DNA of 64,000 nucleotides from Reticulitermes speratus (GCA_021186555.1 JAJKFL010000042.1:29015521-29079520); one strand, 5' to 3'. Counted from the stretch's first letter, positions 21,628 through 30,513 are shown. The notes: generated by a model not told the origin, from the letters alone. A program made the numbers and translations.

Positions 21628-22032
21628 TTATGCTTTTGAAAATATATCCTTCACCTTTGCACGTTTACTTTGTAAATGAACCTTTTTCGACCTTCGCTTC
21701 CTTTTTAAACACAAGCCAGAACCAGTCATTTTCTTAATTTTGTCTTCAAGATTGTCCTTTGCTTCACCGAAACGTGATTTAAGAATATCACCAACTTGTT
21801 GCCCCTGTTGCTTATTAAGTAAATCAGTAAAGATATTTGAACCCGTCTTTAATGCTTCCCTACCCACAGCCTTAGCTCCTGAATACAACAAAGGCTTAAC
21901 AAAACGAAACAGCCCCCTGAAGAATGACCCAATACCATTTCCCCTCTGCACTCTGAAACTTGCTCTATATACTGGACCTATATCACCACCACCGCCGCTT
22001 TGATTAATGTAATACCGTGTATATTGATCCAT
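21628..22032 (-). CDS. Small Gly-rich, basic virion-like protein
   Basis: 134 residues between the two capsid genes. The N-terminus is MDQYTRYYINQSGGGGDIG and the middle has a short amphipathic/hydrophobic stretch (GIGSFFRGLFRFVKPLLYSG). The C-terminal third is strongly basic, with KRKRRSKK. In Polinton and adintovirus genomes a protein of this kind sits next to the capsid genes and has been compared with adenovirus core or cement proteins (pVI/pX-like). That comparison is an analogy I cannot test here. It is separated from the penton gene by 20 bases and from the major capsid gene by two, which indicates co-expression and a structural role. Confidence 0.7.
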   Translation of the reverse strand: MDQYTRYYINQSGGGGDIGPVYRASFRVQRGNGIGSFFRGLFRFVKPLLYSGAKAVGREALKTGSNIFTDLLNKQQGQQVGDILKSRFGEAKDNLEDKIKKMTGSGLCLKRKRRSKKVHLQSKRAKVKDIFSKA

Positions 22033-22052
22033 GGTACCCTATGAACTGAGTA

Positions 22053-22853
22053 TTATTGCGCTGAGGATTTGTTTTTAAAGTGTAATGTTATTAAGCATGG
22101 AATATCACTATCGTCAAAAGTAACATCTTCTCCAGACTTTGTAACAAGACGGATGGCTATTGACTCTATGAATGATTGTTCCACTGGTCTGTACAATGGG
22201 AAATGGAACCTATGATAGCCATCAGCAGATGGAAAGTGTAAAGGAGTCAACATTCTGACGTAAGAATCGCCTACTAAATTCGGTTTAATAATATCGGTGT
22301 ATACGTATATTGGCTCTGGCGCAGCAAAGTTTAAATTATCCGTTTCGGGTAGTGATACTTTGTTGGCACTACAATTAGCAGGAGCCATAATTGTCACAGC
22401 CAAATCTTCGAGGCCGTTATAAACACGAACAGGGAAGTGCGATATTATTTTTTCGCCTACCTTTAACGAATTTTGTCCATAACAGACGCCTAGAGTGTTT
22501 GTAGTGTATGCATTTTGTGGCATATGCTTATTTAGATACCCGTTAAATTTAATAACAAAATTTTCTTTATCTTCAGGCGATTTGAAATGTCGCTTTAGTG
22601 TTACAAACAATTCATACAGATTTTCGTAATTCTTTACTGGAAACTTGATATCCATCGTATCTAAACGTACGATATTGTGCAGGGGTTGCTTCTTATAACC
22701 TCTCGGATACGATATTTCGACTAAACCGACTTCCCACTTGTTGGGTTCGAGTTGAATAGGGGTGGCTAGCTTTGTTCTAAAATTAGCTATCATATTGAGA
22801 GGAAAATAACTTTCTGAACTGTCTGACGGTAACACTACGAAAAATGATTCCAT
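22053..22853 (-). CDS. mCP: Minor capsid (penton) protein, single jelly-roll
   Basis: A 266-residue protein matching the Polinton minor capsid family, which forms the pentameric vertices. The start MESFFVVLPSDSS leads into an NPNKWEVGLVEISYP-like strand pair (here EPNKWEVGLVEISYP). The C-terminal half has VYTDIIKPNLVGDSYVRML and FIESIAIRLVTKSGEDVTF, both characteristic of these proteins. Its ATG shares one base with the integrase stop codon (TAATG), so translation may be coupled or the genes share a transcript. The frame is uninterrupted. Confidence 0.88.
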   Translation of the reverse strand: MESFFVVLPSDSSESYFPLNMIANFRTKLATPIQLEPNKWEVGLVEISYPRGYKKQPLHNIVRLDTMDIKFPVKNYENLYELFVTLKRHFKSPEDKENFVIKFNGYLNKHMPQNAYTTNTLGVCYGQNSLKVGEKIISHFPVRVYNGLEDLAVTIMAPANCSANKVSLPETDNLNFAAPEPIYVYTDIIKPNLVGDSYVRMLTPLHFPSADGYHRFHFPLYRPVEQSFIESIAIRLVTKSGEDVTFDDSDIPCLITLHFKNKSSAQ

Positions 22854-23926
22854 TATATTCTTTTAATATCGGAAGCGTTTACCCAAGAGCTGAATTTCTC
22901 GTGGTACCCTCTCCACTTGACAAGATGCTGTTTAATGCCGCCCTTTGTACGAGAACGCAGTATTTTATCTATTTGAAATTCTGTATCTGGAGACAATGTA
23001 ACCTTTACTAGTTCGTAGTTGTAAAACTGACCCTCAATAGGCTGACTGCGTAAGTCTTCAACTTCGTACACAGGTTGAGGAATGCGGCGAATAACCTTGA
23101 CAACCCGAAATATTTCTGTGGAATACGTCTGCTCATAGCCTTTGGCAAATTTCAACTTTTCTTTTGTTATACGCACAAAGTCACCAACTCTAAATTTAAC
23201 ACGCCCTCGGGGGATAACTGCGCTTCGGCTACGCAGTCTCTGCCACACAGCGTAAATGTTGGAAGGGTTGACATTTCTTGGAGCCATTCCTATAGTTGAA
23301 TGAATAGTATTATTGTATCCCTCTAAAAGCTTTTGTAGAATATTAATGTACCTATATGTATTATTTTTTGTAAAATACTTATACATTTTACTTTTCAGAG
23401 TCCTATTAAACCTTTCAATTATGGCAGCTTTAATGTCTGGATTATGTGTCGTATGAAAACTTATCCCTTGATTCTTCAGATACTTTTGAACTGTTGCATT
23501 TACAAACTCAGTTCCTTTATCTGACTGTAATGTAAGCGGTTGTCTATTTTTAAATAAAGTTTTCAATGCTGTTGTAACAGAAGCCCCTGTTTTGTCTTTT
23601 AACGGCAAACTCCATGCGTATCGTGAAAACACGTCAATAACTGTTAGAAGATATTTATGTCCACTGTTATATCGAGACAGACTACTTAAGTCTGCTAGAT
23701 CCATTTCCCATACATCATCAATATTTGTGACAGTGTATGGGTTGCGGGGAAAATGTTTTCGCACCGGTTTGTGAAGAGTATATGTATCCTGCGAACTTAG
23801 CCACTCCTCAACGTCTTTTTTATTAATTTTACTAGCCTCTACCAACTTTGAAACAGACCCGAATCCTGCAGGATGTTTTGGATCGAAATAAATTTTTCCT
23901 AGGGGGTTTACTCTACGGATTCCCAT
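22853..23926 (-). CDS. INT: Retroviral-type integrase with chromodomain
   Basis: A 357-residue integrase that inserts linear Polinton DNA and makes the 6-bp duplication seen here. The DDE catalytic core is complete: Asp76 in EMDLADL, Asp136 in QSDKGTEF and Glu171 in IIERFNRT, with D136 and E171 about 35 residues apart. An SH3-like basic region follows (KFRVGDFVRITKEK). The C-terminal 40 residues form a chromodomain ending VKWRGYHEKFSSW, which may steer integration to marked chromatin. The N-terminal zinc-binding domain typical of retroviral integrases is not obvious. The start overlaps the upstream gene by 19 bases. Confidence 0.95.
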   Translation of the reverse strand: MGIRRVNPLGKIYFDPKHPAGFGSVSKLVEASKINKKDVEEWLSSQDTYTLHKPVRKHFPRNPYTVTNIDDVWEMDLADLSSLSRYNSGHKYLLTVIDVFSRYAWSLPLKDKTGASVTTALKTLFKNRQPLTLQSDKGTEFVNATVQKYLKNQGISFHTTHNPDIKAAIIERFNRTLKSKMYKYFTKNNTYRYINILQKLLEGYNNTIHSTIGMAPRNVNPSNIYAVWQRLRSRSAVIPRGRVKFRVGDFVRITKEKLKFAKGYEQTYSTEIFRVVKVIRRIPQPVYEVEDLRSQPIEGQFYNYELVKVTLSPDTEFQIDKILRSRTKGGIKQHLVKWRGYHEKFSSWVNASDIKRI

Positions 23927-24630
23927 GCTATATTTCGTTTAGGTGAATCATTAAACAGTCGCGAAATAAAACGCGTATATTTTACGCCCTTATTTGCTCT
24001 GATCTTACCGGTAGGGCTGAAATCAACTCTATGCGCATTGGACTGCAACAATATCTGTTTATATGCATGTTTGTCTTGGAGAGTGACTGCATTCTTATCG
24101 GGTCGCGACTTAGTTAGTAATTCCCACAAACCACGTGTTGCTTTGTACCGTTTACCATCTACAAACACGTGTTTGTTACTAAATTTGAACTTGGAACTAC
24201 CAATCTTGAAAGATCCATCAGCATTATCCTGGTATACTCCGAACGTAGGGTCATGCGATACTTTACGTTTTAATACACCTTGAATGTACTTTGTATGTAC
24301 AGGTGAAATGCTTTCAGCATCAGTTTCAGATTCTGTATCTGCAGTTTCAGTGTTAAATACAGGCACTGAACCTATTATGCGTTTACGTTTAGTTTTAAAT
24401 GTAGGTTTGCTATCAGGGGTACCACCTGTTTCTATTATTGGTATAGGGATAGGATCACGTTTTCGCTTTTCTGTTTTTAAGTATGGATCCTGATGTACAC
24501 GCACTTGCGTCCACTTGTCAAAGCTATGGTGTTTACTGTTGAGTATCTTTTTAACCGGTGGCGGTGGTGACGATGTGAAACGATTTTCCCAAAGTTCTGG
24601 AGGTATTAAAATCATACGTTTCAAAGCCAT
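23908..24630 (-). CDS. Uncharacterised basic Polinton protein C
   Basis: 240 residues of unknown function. It begins MALKRMILIPPELWENR, has a proline-rich and charged low-complexity middle (SSPPPPVKK; basic KRKRDPIPIP), and ends with a more ordered domain of about 110 residues. That domain includes GLWELLTKSRPDKNAVTL and KHAYKQILLQSNAHR. This C-terminal domain recurs in related arthropod elements in my recollection, always next to capsid and integrase genes, but no activity is known to me. The gene sits six bases after the small hydrophobic protein and overlaps the integrase start by 19 bases. A DNA-binding or virion role is possible on charge alone. Confidence 0.7.
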   Translation of the reverse strand: MALKRMILIPPELWENRFTSSPPPPVKKILNSKHHSFDKWTQVRVHQDPYLKTEKRKRDPIPIPIIETGGTPDSKPTFKTKRKRIIGSVPVFNTETADTESETDAESISPVHTKYIQGVLKRKVSHDPTFGVYQDNADGSFKIGSSKFKFSNKHVFVDGKRYKATRGLWELLTKSRPDKNAVTLQDKHAYKQILLQSNAHRVDFSPTGKIRANKGVKYTRFISRLFNDSPKRNIAWESVE

Positions 24631-24636
24631 TTATGT

Positions 24637-24969
24637 TTAACTATTATTAGTAATTAGAGCTCCAATGACACTAGATAAAATACTGGTAAGCAAAGGAACA
24701 ATAAACCCACCTTTTTGAACTAATAATTTTCGTTTACGCTTGAAGCTAATTTTAGGGTTAACTAGCGTACGTAACTTGGTTTTAAATTTACCAAGTTTAG
24801 TTTTTTCGTCTGTAGATAATTTATGATTCCCGTTAAGTGTATTTATAGCGCATTCAATAATAACTTTTATCAACTCGTCACTTGCAGAAGACAGTAGTGC
24901 ACGTCTAGCTTGTGGCTTGGCGTCCTTAATTACGTGCAGGTAATGTAATTGCGATTTCAAACGGTTCAT
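24637..24969 (-). CDS. Small basic protein with C-terminal hydrophobic segment
   Basis: 110 residues. The first 70 are helical and basic. A KRKRKLLVQKGGF motif follows, then a hydrophobic stretch of about 20 residues (IVPLLTSILSSVIGALI) at the very C-terminus. Proteins with a basic patch followed by a QKGG-F-PLL tail are widespread in adenovirus-like and Polinton genomes and may interact with DNA and membrane. The name 'X-like core/membrane protein' would be an analogy. It overlaps the ATPase 3' end by 44 bases in another frame. Confidence 0.7.
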   Translation of the reverse strand: MNRLKSQLHYLHVIKDAKPQARRALLSSASDELIKVIIECAINTLNGNHKLSTDEKTKLGKFKTKLRTLVNPKISFKRKRKLLVQKGGFIVPLLTSILSSVIGALITNNS

Positions 24970-25585
24970 TACTTTCTAGAGGTGCAAACACCTCAGTTAC
25001 TTCACCAGGAAATATCTTTGTTCTAAATCTTAACAGATCATTAATGGATTGTGTTAAATCAAGAAATAAATAAGAATGTGGGTCTTTACAAACTTCTAAA
25101 TACGTTTTATGAAAACTAGAAATATTTTCAGGATAGACTTGTCGAGCGAGGTGCACAATTTGAGTCTTGTCTCGGGGGTTTTTAAACACAACTATATATT
25201 TACTATTGAGGGAAATGTCACGTGAAGAAGGGCCTTGATGAAAAAGGTTTTGTGTAATTAACACCAAACTAATATTCCCGTGATGTGATCCTTTAGTAAA
25301 TAATTCGCTGACTTTTGTAGAATAAGCAGAGTCCATCAAATCATCTAACACAATTAATGTGGGAACACGTTTAGGATTATCAAAATCAGGAACACCTTTA
25401 ACAAATGATACGTCTTTTAGGTGATGTGGTGCGTTGTTTTCACTGTGACACCAAAGAATGTTACTGTACACTGTGTCGCAAAGCTGCTCTCTGCACTGTA
25501 TTAGTCTAATAACAAACGTTGACTTTCCGCATGAACTTGGACCGGCTACTATTAGAGTAAATGGATGTTGAAGCTTCAGCGTCAT
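24926..25585 (-). CDS. ATP: FtsK/HerA-type DNA-packaging ATPase
   Basis: A 219-residue ATPase of the poxvirus A32-like packaging group, which would pump genomic DNA into the capsid. Walker A is GPSSCGKST (residues 15-23), Walker B is LIVLDD (77-82), and the polar sensor-like motif ITQN follows at 110-113. Length is normal for Polinton ATPases. Its ATG lies inside the first unit of a 77-bp tandem repeat array (25581-25889), so the upstream region probably holds its promoter. It is the first gene of the leftward capsid/integration cluster. Confidence 0.93.
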   Translation of the reverse strand: MTLKLQHPFTLIVAGPSSCGKSTFVIRLIQCREQLCDTVYSNILWCHSENNAPHHLKDVSFVKGVPDFDNPKRVPTLIVLDDLMDSAYSTKVSELFTKGSHHGNISLVLITQNLFHQGPSSRDISLNSKYIVVFKNPRDKTQIVHLARQVYPENISSFHKTYLEVCKDPHSYLFLDLTQSINDLLRFRTKIFPGEVTEVFAPLESNEPFEIAITLPARN

Positions 25586-25889
25586 ACTCTAAACTAAAGT
25601 TAAGTGCAAAATTACTCTGTATTTATACAATTACTAACACATGTAAATAACTTTAACGTCATACTCTATACTAAAGTTAAGTGCAAAATTACTCTGTATT
25701 TATACAATTACTAACACATGTAAATAACTTTAACGTCATACTCTATACTAAAGTTAAGTGCCAAAATTACTCTGTATTTATACAATTACTAGCAGAAGTA
25801 AATAACTTTAACGTCATACTCTATACTAAAGTTAAGTGAAAAATTAGTCTAAATTTATACAATTACTAACACAAGTAAATAATTTATAT
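25581..25889. repeat. 77-bp tandem repeat, four copies, upstream of the ATPase
   Basis: Units start at 25581, 25658, 25735 and 25813 with GTCATACTCT, and continue AAACTAAAGTTAAGTGCAAA-like sequence to TGTAAATAACTTTAAC. Units are 77, 77 and 78 bp and nearly identical. Each holds TATTTATACAATT, which on either strand gives a TATA-like core. The array fills the gap between the polymerase end and the ATPase start, so it may be a multiplied promoter. Confidence 0.95.
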
Positions 25890-25905
25890 TGTTGAGCCTA
25901 AAAAC

Positions 25906-26736
25906 CTACATGTAACCATAGGGTACAGAGGACAAGTTGGGTAAAAGACGGCGCTTCTTAAACACCAACTTGTACTCTTTACTTTCAGGTTCAGACACTA
26001 CTGTTCCTACATGTTTTCTCTTAATTTTCCGTGGGTTGTGGACATGCAAGGGTTCACTGTTTTCCAGAATCATATGCCTAATGGAAGTAAAGTTTACTAC
26101 CTTAGAATTCTCATAATTTAAGGTAATACCCTTTACTTTGCACTTGTACGATCTTATGTTAGAGCCCGGTGTCAGGACTGAATATGCATAATTCTTGGGG
26201 CCACCAGATACAAATTCCTCAATGTATGAACCAGGACCATATTCCTCTAGTTCATTAGTGAGCTCCCCCAAACAAAACCCTGTTTTGACCTTGGGCTGTT
26301 GACCTACTTGATGCACGTAGATAACAGAGTCAGTGTCACAATACAGGACAGACTCGCCCAGCTCTTCCAAATAACTGTACAACTTGAGCCTAGCTTGAGC
26401 GTTGACGAAGGCTGCAATAGCCACATTCACATTTCTGCCTGTGGTCAGATTCTCCTCTGTGTATTTCCAGGAGACCCATACCACTTCATCGTTCGGGAAT
26501 ATGAGGTTGGTGACCTCAATACCCGGACTTGTAATCAGCTCGTACAACTCTTGCGTGGAAGAGACTAATGTAGTCAAGGTTTTGTCTTGCTTTTGTGCCC
26601 ATTTTCCCCACATTGAATTTAGTTTCAATTTTGCCAAAGTCCTTTGTCCTGCATTTTTCGAAATTGATGCTCTGTCTAGATCAATTCCTTCTGAGCGCCG
26701 GTAGCTCTCAATGTACTCTGTTTTTTTGTGCTTCAC
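25906..26736 (-). CDS. POLB: POLB segment 4: motifs B and C, C-terminus
   Basis: A 276-codon frame. Motif B KLKLNSMWGKW is at 36-46 and motif C YCDTDS at 132-137, so both catalytic Asp residues of the YxDTDS box are kept. GPKNYAY and VKGITLN, which normally follow in these polymerases, are also present. It ends naturally before the 77-bp repeats. Confidence 0.9.
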   Translation of the reverse strand: MKHKKTEYIESYRRSEGIDLDRASISKNAGQRTLAKLKLNSMWGKWAQKQDKTLTTLVSSTQELYELITSPGIEVTNLIFPNDEVVWVSWKYTEENLTTGRNVNVAIAAFVNAQARLKLYSYLEELGESVLYCDTDSVIYVHQVGQQPKVKTGFCLGELTNELEEYGPGSYIEEFVSGGPKNYAYSVLTPGSNIRSYKCKVKGITLNYENSKVVNFTSIRHMILENSEPLHVHNPRKIKRKHVGTVVSEPESKEYKLVFKKRRLLPNLSSVPYGYM

Positions 26737-27046
26737 TTTGCACTTCTGATGGGTAGCCGGATGCTTCTTGTTTCAGTTTCAGAAACATGTTTATGTACCC
26801 TGCGAACAGACCGCCCTCATTGTCTTTCAACTGTGTGACGGCATATTCCCAGAATTCATAAACTTGGAGCAAAACATAACCCTTTTCAAGGGCTTTTTTC
26901 ACCTCATCCACTACCCAAGTACCGACTATACACCTTTCTTCATCAGTGTGTGTACAATCGGCTTGATGCATTGTGTCAGCACATGCAGAACACAGAGAGA
27001 ACATCAGTTTAGAATTGGTCCTATACGGAAGGACCGGGTGGTACAA
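26708..27046 (-). CDS. POLB: POLB segment 3: palm/TPR region
   Basis: A 112-codon frame from the third register. YHPVLPYRTNSKLMFSLC and GTWVVDEVKKALEKGY are typical of the stretch between motifs A and B. The last ten or so residues after GYPSE are out of frame. Confidence 0.85.
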   Translation of the reverse strand: MYHPVLPYRTNSKLMFSLCSACADTMHQADCTHTDEERCIVGTWVVDEVKKALEKGYVLLQVYEFWEYAVTQLKDNEGGLFAGYINMFLKLKQEASGYPSEVQSEAQKNRVH

Positions 27047-27675
27047 CTTCCTAGGGGAAGAACCTTACACTTGATTATTCCCTCCCTTCCCAAGCAGTCA
27101 GCAGGGCAGTCATCACCCACGTACACCTTAGGGTGGCCAATAGGAAATTTCCCATACTTACAGATGTAGGGGTAAAGACTAATTACATCAACATAATGTA
27201 TTTCTTCGCCCTGCTTTACTTTATACCACATCTTAGTGGCCTCAGTTCGTCCCCCGTACAGAGCATCACGTGTGTTGATGGGTGAATTTCTAACTAAGGG
27301 GTGTGAGTTCAATTCCTTTTCTAGTTCCAAATTATCCTGCAGCAATTTCCTAAATTCACAACCCCATGTAGAGACAACTTTATACCCTGCATCTTCAATC
27401 CTTTTCAGTCGGGCCATAGTCTCTTCATATCTGCTATGCAATGTGTCCTGTGTGGTGCCTATAGGTCTGTGTCTGTTAGGAAGACAGAGACAGCCATGCC
27501 AAAAACAACCTAGGTACTCAAAGACTTCATTGGTGTCTTTGCAGTACCCATCGACTTTTAGGTTAGATACCCCAGCCAAATGTACTTCGCGCCCATTACC
27601 TGCATGAACAATTTCCTTTTCGCGACCTATATATGCTAACCATTTCAAACCCTCTATTGACTGCTTGTCCCCCAA
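27004..27675 (-). CDS. POLB: POLB segment 2: palm start, motif A
   Basis: The 223-codon frame continues the polymerase after the first shift. It has FEYLGCFWHGC (residues 52-62), usual in protein-primed polymerases of this group, and motif A VDVISLYPYI (162-171), whose Asp coordinates metal. It runs out of homology after VLPLGS, where a C-run indel shifts the frame. Confidence 0.88.
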   Translation of the reverse strand: MGDKQSIEGLKWLAYIGREKEIVHAGNGREVHLAGVSNLKVDGYCKDTNEVFEYLGCFWHGCLCLPNRHRPIGTTQDTLHSRYEETMARLKRIEDAGYKVVSTWGCEFRKLLQDNLELEKELNSHPLVRNSPINTRDALYGGRTEATKMWYKVKQGEEIHYVDVISLYPYICKYGKFPIGHPKVYVGDDCPADCLGREGIIKCKVLPLGSCTTRSFRIGPILN

Positions 27676-29756
27676 TCGGTACCCTGCTCGGGTATGATGC
27701 CTACTGTGTCTGCTTTTAGGAAAAATGTTCTGAAAACCTTGTTACATATAGAAGAAATTGTAATGGCTTGTCTGAAGGGGTCCATCTTAACTAATTTCAA
27801 AAACAAATTTCTAAATGAGCAGCAAGCCATACGTAAAACATTAACATCATCTAAACAGTATGCCAAAAGTTCCTTCTTATTATCAAAAATATTATCTTTT
27901 ACAGTGTCATACCATTCCAAAAATCGACCCCTTTCTTCCTTGGACATGAAATCCGCCCCATAGTACTTGGGTTCAGGAATGGGTCCTACATAATTCAAAT
28001 GTTCGTTAGTATTGAAAAAATGGGGGTAATAGCCTTTTTTGCAGCTAAGATCAAATGCCTTGGACATTTCCCTGAGCCCTACAGGGACGTAATTAATAGA
28101 GTCCCTGAAATTTAAATGCTCCACTGTCATGGATAGGATTTTAGTCCCATCCATAATCAGCTTTGGTGTCCATTTAAGTTCCAAAAAGCGTCGCAGTAGG
28201 AACTGGTTATCATAACCCCGGGCATTGTGTGCTATAACAAAAATATTATCCAAAAATGGTCTGTCAATACGTAAATATTCGATAAATTTACCTACAACAT
28301 CCGGACCCCAAAATACATGCTCTCTCTTCCCACATTGAACACAATCCTCATTAATATCATTATTAGCCTCACACTTTGGACACATTTGTTGGCAACATAT
28401 CAGATTCGGGACATGTTCAAAACACCCATTTTCCCTTTCGAGATCCTGAGTGCTTTCAACATCGAAGAAGACAAACATAAATCGATCAGATAACTTGGCC
28501 TGCTTCAGAGGACTCATGTAGCATAAATGCCCTGTAGGTTGGTGTTTATTGCACACGGAGCAAAATGGCTTGAAACATTCATGCCGATTACTCCCTGTTA
28601 CAATAGTACTACAAGTCCTACATACACGATTCCACTGGCAGACCAATTTATTCTGAACCTTAAGTGTCACATGATTCTGGAAGCAGCTTTCACTTGCAAA
28701 AGTACGGTTACATGTACCACAATATTTTTCAGTGTCCCTAGTACAAGGAGAAACAGCTGTGCACAGTGAACAGGCATTCTTGCAGTTATGTGATTTATCG
28801 TATAAAGCGTCACACGCATTACATAATAACCTTTTAGCCATAGCTGCCTTAATGTTTGTAATCACGTTATAGTGACCCGTTTCCGCATCATACAGTAGGT
28901 ATAATTTCTTTTCCGAAACAGAATTTCCAGTAAAAATGAGTCTATCGGGACTCAGTCCGTCGTAAACAATAATTTTGTAGTCCGAAAGATATTCCTGAAA
29001 CTGTTGGAGTTCCTCAAGGCCTCCACCGTTAGACAAATCAACACCTGAAGCCCTAAGGAGTTCTTCAACAGGTTCTTTCATAGCCTTACCATGCCTATAC
29101 ACAGCGTACTTTGGGTCACCATTTACCCTAGCCATAGCAATAATCAATGCGTGAGCCAAACACAAAAACGCTGCCTTTACCACAACAATACTCTTTTTGA
29201 CAGCACTTATAATATCTATTGAGCGCCCCTTTGTTTTCACCCCACCACCATTTCCTGCAGGCATTCTGACATGGTCTAGGTGGACTTCAAGCTGGTCTGT
29301 TAAACCAAACCGTGCATTACTTTGCACAATCTTTCCTAAAATCCCCCAGACCACATCAGATTTCAGTTGATCACAGCGTCTGAAACTAATACCCACTACC
29401 TTATCACTTAAATTTTCTGTATTCCGTATCTTAAGCCCAACAAAATCTCTACCGGGAATCTCTTTCACCAAGTAATTAGTTAATTTTGCAATGCATTCCT
29501 TCAAATATTCAGTAGGGTTTTGATCTTCACCAGGAGATTTAAACTTAATGAGAAGGCTACGCCCAGTCGCATTAAATTTTTCAAAAGACTTTACAGCCTC
29601 ATCCAAAACTGTAAACGGTAGCTCATCTACTGTTTCTACCTCTGCACTGCTTCTGTCAGGTGACCTAGCCTCCAACTCCGTCTGTTCTTCCCTTACGGAA
29701 GGAACTTCCGAAGAAGGAAAAGCTTTCTGCCTGTTCAAAAACAGTTTTTTTGCCAT
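27654..29756 (-). CDS. POLB: POLB segment 1: N-terminal, zinc and 3'-5' exonuclease domains
   Basis: This frame gives about 700 residues (numbering from the upstream M at 29768). Residues 190-305 show an OTU-like pattern (see findings): Cys203 in FLCLAHAL and His299 in TGHYNV. Residues 316-416 are cysteine-rich, with many CxxC pairs suggesting zinc ribbons. The proofreading exonuclease follows: Asp436/Glu438 (FFDVEST), His514-Asp520 (HNARGYD) and Tyr637-Asp641 (YCLDDV). It ends at a frameshift shortly after GIIPEQG. Confidence 0.9.
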   Translation of the reverse strand: MAKKLFLNRQKAFPSSEVPSVREEQTELEARSPDRSSAEVETVDELPFTVLDEAVKSFEKFNATGRSLLIKFKSPGEDQNPTEYLKECIAKLTNYLVKEIPGRDFVGLKIRNTENLSDKVVGISFRRCDQLKSDVVWGILGKIVQSNARFGLTDQLEVHLDHVRMPAGNGGGVKTKGRSIDIISAVKKSIVVVKAAFLCLAHALIIAMARVNGDPKYAVYRHGKAMKEPVEELLRASGVDLSNGGGLEELQQFQEYLSDYKIIVYDGLSPDRLIFTGNSVSEKKLYLLYDAETGHYNVITNIKAAMAKRLLCNACDALYDKSHNCKNACSLCTAVSPCTRDTEKYCGTCNRTFASESCFQNHVTLKVQNKLVCQWNRVCRTCSTIVTGSNRHECFKPFCSVCNKHQPTGHLCYMSPLKQAKLSDRFMFVFFDVESTQDLERENGCFEHVPNLICCQQMCPKCEANNDINEDCVQCGKREHVFWGPDVVGKFIEYLRIDRPFLDNIFVIAHNARGYDNQFLLRRFLELKWTPKLIMDGTKILSMTVEHLNFRDSINYVPVGLREMSKAFDLSCKKGYYPHFFNTNEHLNYVGPIPEPKYYGADFMSKEERGRFLEWYDTVKDNIFDNKKELLAYCLDDVNVLRMACCSFRNLFLKLVKMDPFRQAITISSICNKVFRTFFLKADTVGIIPEQGTDWGTSSQ

Positions 29757-30049
29757 GATATATAACAATTCTTATGAATTCACTTACTTGATGCTTGTCG
29801 AAAATTGTAATATTGATGGTAACTATTCAGCAGCCAAAATATATTCAGTCTTCCGAAGAATCAGCGTGGCAACTTGCAGTCCTACAATTATATTCTTCAC
29901 CGTAGCGTAGACAAATGTAGAATAAGAAATAAATGTTTCAGCCACCAGTTATATAGATTCTAATATTCTAAAATACATTAGCCCCTAATGTGTTGCCTCA
30001 GGGGTAAAGCCACATGCATCTGGCGACTTGCTCAAAATAGTTCACCAAC

Positions 30050-30440
30050 TTGTTCAAACATTGCCTCAGGCTATGAGTGTCTGGCGTCTAAAAGTCTAGG
30101 CCTAGTGCAACATGTTCAGACTTGATTTCTTCATATTCGAGTCCGATATATTATAAGTTTAACGCGATTTCAATTGCATTTATATACTTGTTCAAACAAT
30201 ACTTCAGGCTACGTGTGTTGGCGTCTAAATGTCTAGGCCTAGTGCATCAAGTTCAGATTTGATTTCTTCATATTCGAGTCCGATATATTATAAGTTTAAC
30301 GCGATTTCAATTGCATTTATATATTTGTTCAAACAATACTTCAGGCTACGTGTGTTGGCGTCTAAAAGTCTGCGCTGGGTGCATCGAGTTCAGACTTGAT
30401 TCCTTCATATTCGAGTCCGATATATTTTTCATTATAAGTC
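30050..30440. repeat. About 137-bp tandem repeat, three copies, divergent promoter region
   Basis: Copies at about 30050-30186, 30187-30322 and 30323-30440 share TTGTTCAAACAATACTTCAG, GGCGTCTAAAAGTCT and CATATTCGAGTCCGATATAT blocks. The array fills the region between the divergently transcribed polymerase (minus) and gene A' (plus). That is where a two-way promoter would lie. Confidence 0.9.
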
Positions 30441-30513
30441 TAACTGGCCGAGCGTAAGGTTGTGTCTCAGTGCATTCAAACTGGTGCTGTTCTTCGACAT
30501 ACTTTAATATAAG

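Larger units (their letters stand above)
25906..29756 (-). pseudogene. POLB: Protein-primed family B DNA polymerase, broken by three indels
   Basis: About 1,280 codons would encode the Polinton replicative polymerase. Conserved motifs are spread over four frames: exonuclease I FFDVEST, II HNARGYDNQF and III YCLDDV in the first segment; Pol motif A DVISLYPYI in the second; a linker in the third; motif B KLKLNSMWGKW and motif C YCDTDS in the fourth. The breaks fall near 27664 (a short G run), 27050 (a run of four C) and 26750. The first two look like loss of one base from a homopolymer and the third like gain of one base. All catalytic motifs survive and there is no in-frame stop apart from those after the shifts. 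The gene is thus either freshly inactivated or correct in life and mis-assembled. I chose the second in-frame ATG (MAKKLF, 29756) as the likely start. Confidence 0.92.

Noticed and set aside
21740-22003. Plus-strand frame inside the Polinton capsid region
   Set aside because: It lies antisense to the small basic protein gene, which fits the neighbouring gene order and overlaps.
25581-25889. Regular repeats that might suggest a CRISPR array
   Set aside because: Units are contiguous and near-identical over the full 77 bp with no unique spacers, and the context is eukaryotic.
26299-27607. Plus-strand frames of 89-133 codons opposite the polymerase
   Set aside because: The minus strand carries all polymerase motifs; these are antisense shadows.
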